Of a stretch of 6,426 nt of DNA, positions 6,170 through 6,426 are shown in pieces (within the stretch, counting starts at the first letter, position 1; every line of letters begins with the position of its first letter). The DNA lies in contig CALGSZ010000045.1 in the NCBI GenBank assembly GCA_937901745.1, positions 1 through 6,426 of the forward strand. Direction: 5' to 3'. This DNA is from an uncultured Chloroflexota bacterium (lineage in GTDB: Bacteria; Chloroflexota; Chloroflexia; Thermomicrobiales; UBA6265). The notes beneath the pieces are model-generated. The model did not search any database. It saw only the letters and a program-made list of their open reading frames with translations, and was not told the origin of the DNA. Made by a program: the position numbers and the translations under genes.

Positions 6170-6426
6170 TGGGAGACTTGTCACCAGGTATGTGAGCGTG
6201 TTCCCGAATTGCGATCTCACGAATGACAGGCGATACGAGGTATGGACTGCTTGCCCTCCGTAGATCATGCCAGAGGTGGTAACTAGAGGTGGGTTGTTGC
6301 TGGAGATAGAGCTATCCCGGGCCATTTGAAGTCTCGAGATGCTCTCGGATGAAGTTGCGAACAGCCTAAACAAACGAGCAAGCCGGCCGCAACGGCGACC
6401 GGCTCACATCCGGATAGGATTCGGTT
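6143..6426. other. Non-coding upstream region of the large gene
   Basis: A 74-codon minus-strand frame occupies 6149-6373, ending with a TAG just before the large gene, but its Ser-rich peptide resembles nothing I know and it lacks a ribosome binding site. I therefore treat the region as intergenic. It holds the weak promoter candidate near 6142-6169 and the terminator-like hairpin at 6381-6404. Confidence 0.55.
6365..6404 (-). terminator. Probable intrinsic terminator of a minus-strand gene beyond the right edge
   Basis: A GC-rich hairpin occupies 6381-6404: six base pairs (AGCCGG with CCGGCT), one C-A mismatch, three more pairs, and an AACG loop. Read on the minus strand it is followed by TGCTCGTTTGTTT, a T-rich though interrupted tail. 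The + strand side has no T-run. It would end transcription arriving from the right, so the large helicase-nuclease gene would need its own promoter. Confidence 0.5.

Noticed and set aside
6149..6373. 74-codon minus-strand frame directly upstream of and in frame with the large gene
   Set aside because: Ser-rich peptide with no recognisable motif, no ribosome binding site, and it ends in TAG before the large gene. It is most simply non-coding; a split N-terminus is unlikely because DUF4011 is already complete downstream.
1..6426. Mobile-element hallmarks (transposase, integrase, tRNA attachment site, terminal repeats)
   Set aside because: None seen. No frame resembles a transposase or integrase, no tRNA-like cloverleaf was recognised, and no long direct repeats flank the large gene within the window.

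Overview
The window looks like bacterial chromosome with a mosaic of housekeeping-type and accessory content. The best taxonomic hint is the left-hand gene. It has an N-terminal membrane anchor, a short 'ISALETQVAGL' helical stretch and a Thr-Pro rich 'TPTPR' linker leading into an extracytoplasmic beta domain resembling DUF4352. That build is very common in Chloroflexota, so a Chloroflexota host is my guess (inference, about 50-60 percent). Spot counts of GC on individual lines give about 60-75 percent in the left gene and about 45-57 percent in the large gene.

Layout: 1-339 holds no convincing gene, only a small inverted repeat (91-110). A 253-residue membrane-anchored DUF4352-like protein is encoded on the + strand at 340-1101; its start is fixed by a strong Shine-Dalgarno just upstream of an internal ATG. 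An 88-base convergent gap (1102-1189) separates it from one very large minus-strand gene that fills most of the window (1190 to 6073 or 6142, about 1630-1650 residues). To the right, 6143-6426 appears non-coding: it contains a weak promoter candidate for the large gene and, at 6365-6404, a hairpin with a T-rich tail that looks like the terminator of a minus-strand gene lying beyond the right edge.

The large gene is the point of interest. It encodes a single polypeptide with DUF4011, a superfamily 1 (Upf1/COG1112-like) helicase motor whose motifs are all intact, a long helical insertion between motifs Ia and II, a Vsr/MTES_1575-type PD-(D/E)XK nuclease, and two DUF3320-like winged-helix units at the C-terminus. 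This helicase-nuclease architecture is a recognised family and is strongly associated with defence against foreign DNA. It stands alone here: no methyltransferase, second subunit, integrase or tRNA is visible, so it would act as a one-gene system. The flanking DUF4352 protein is convergent and has no evident functional link. I found no CRISPR array, RNA gene or insertion sequence.
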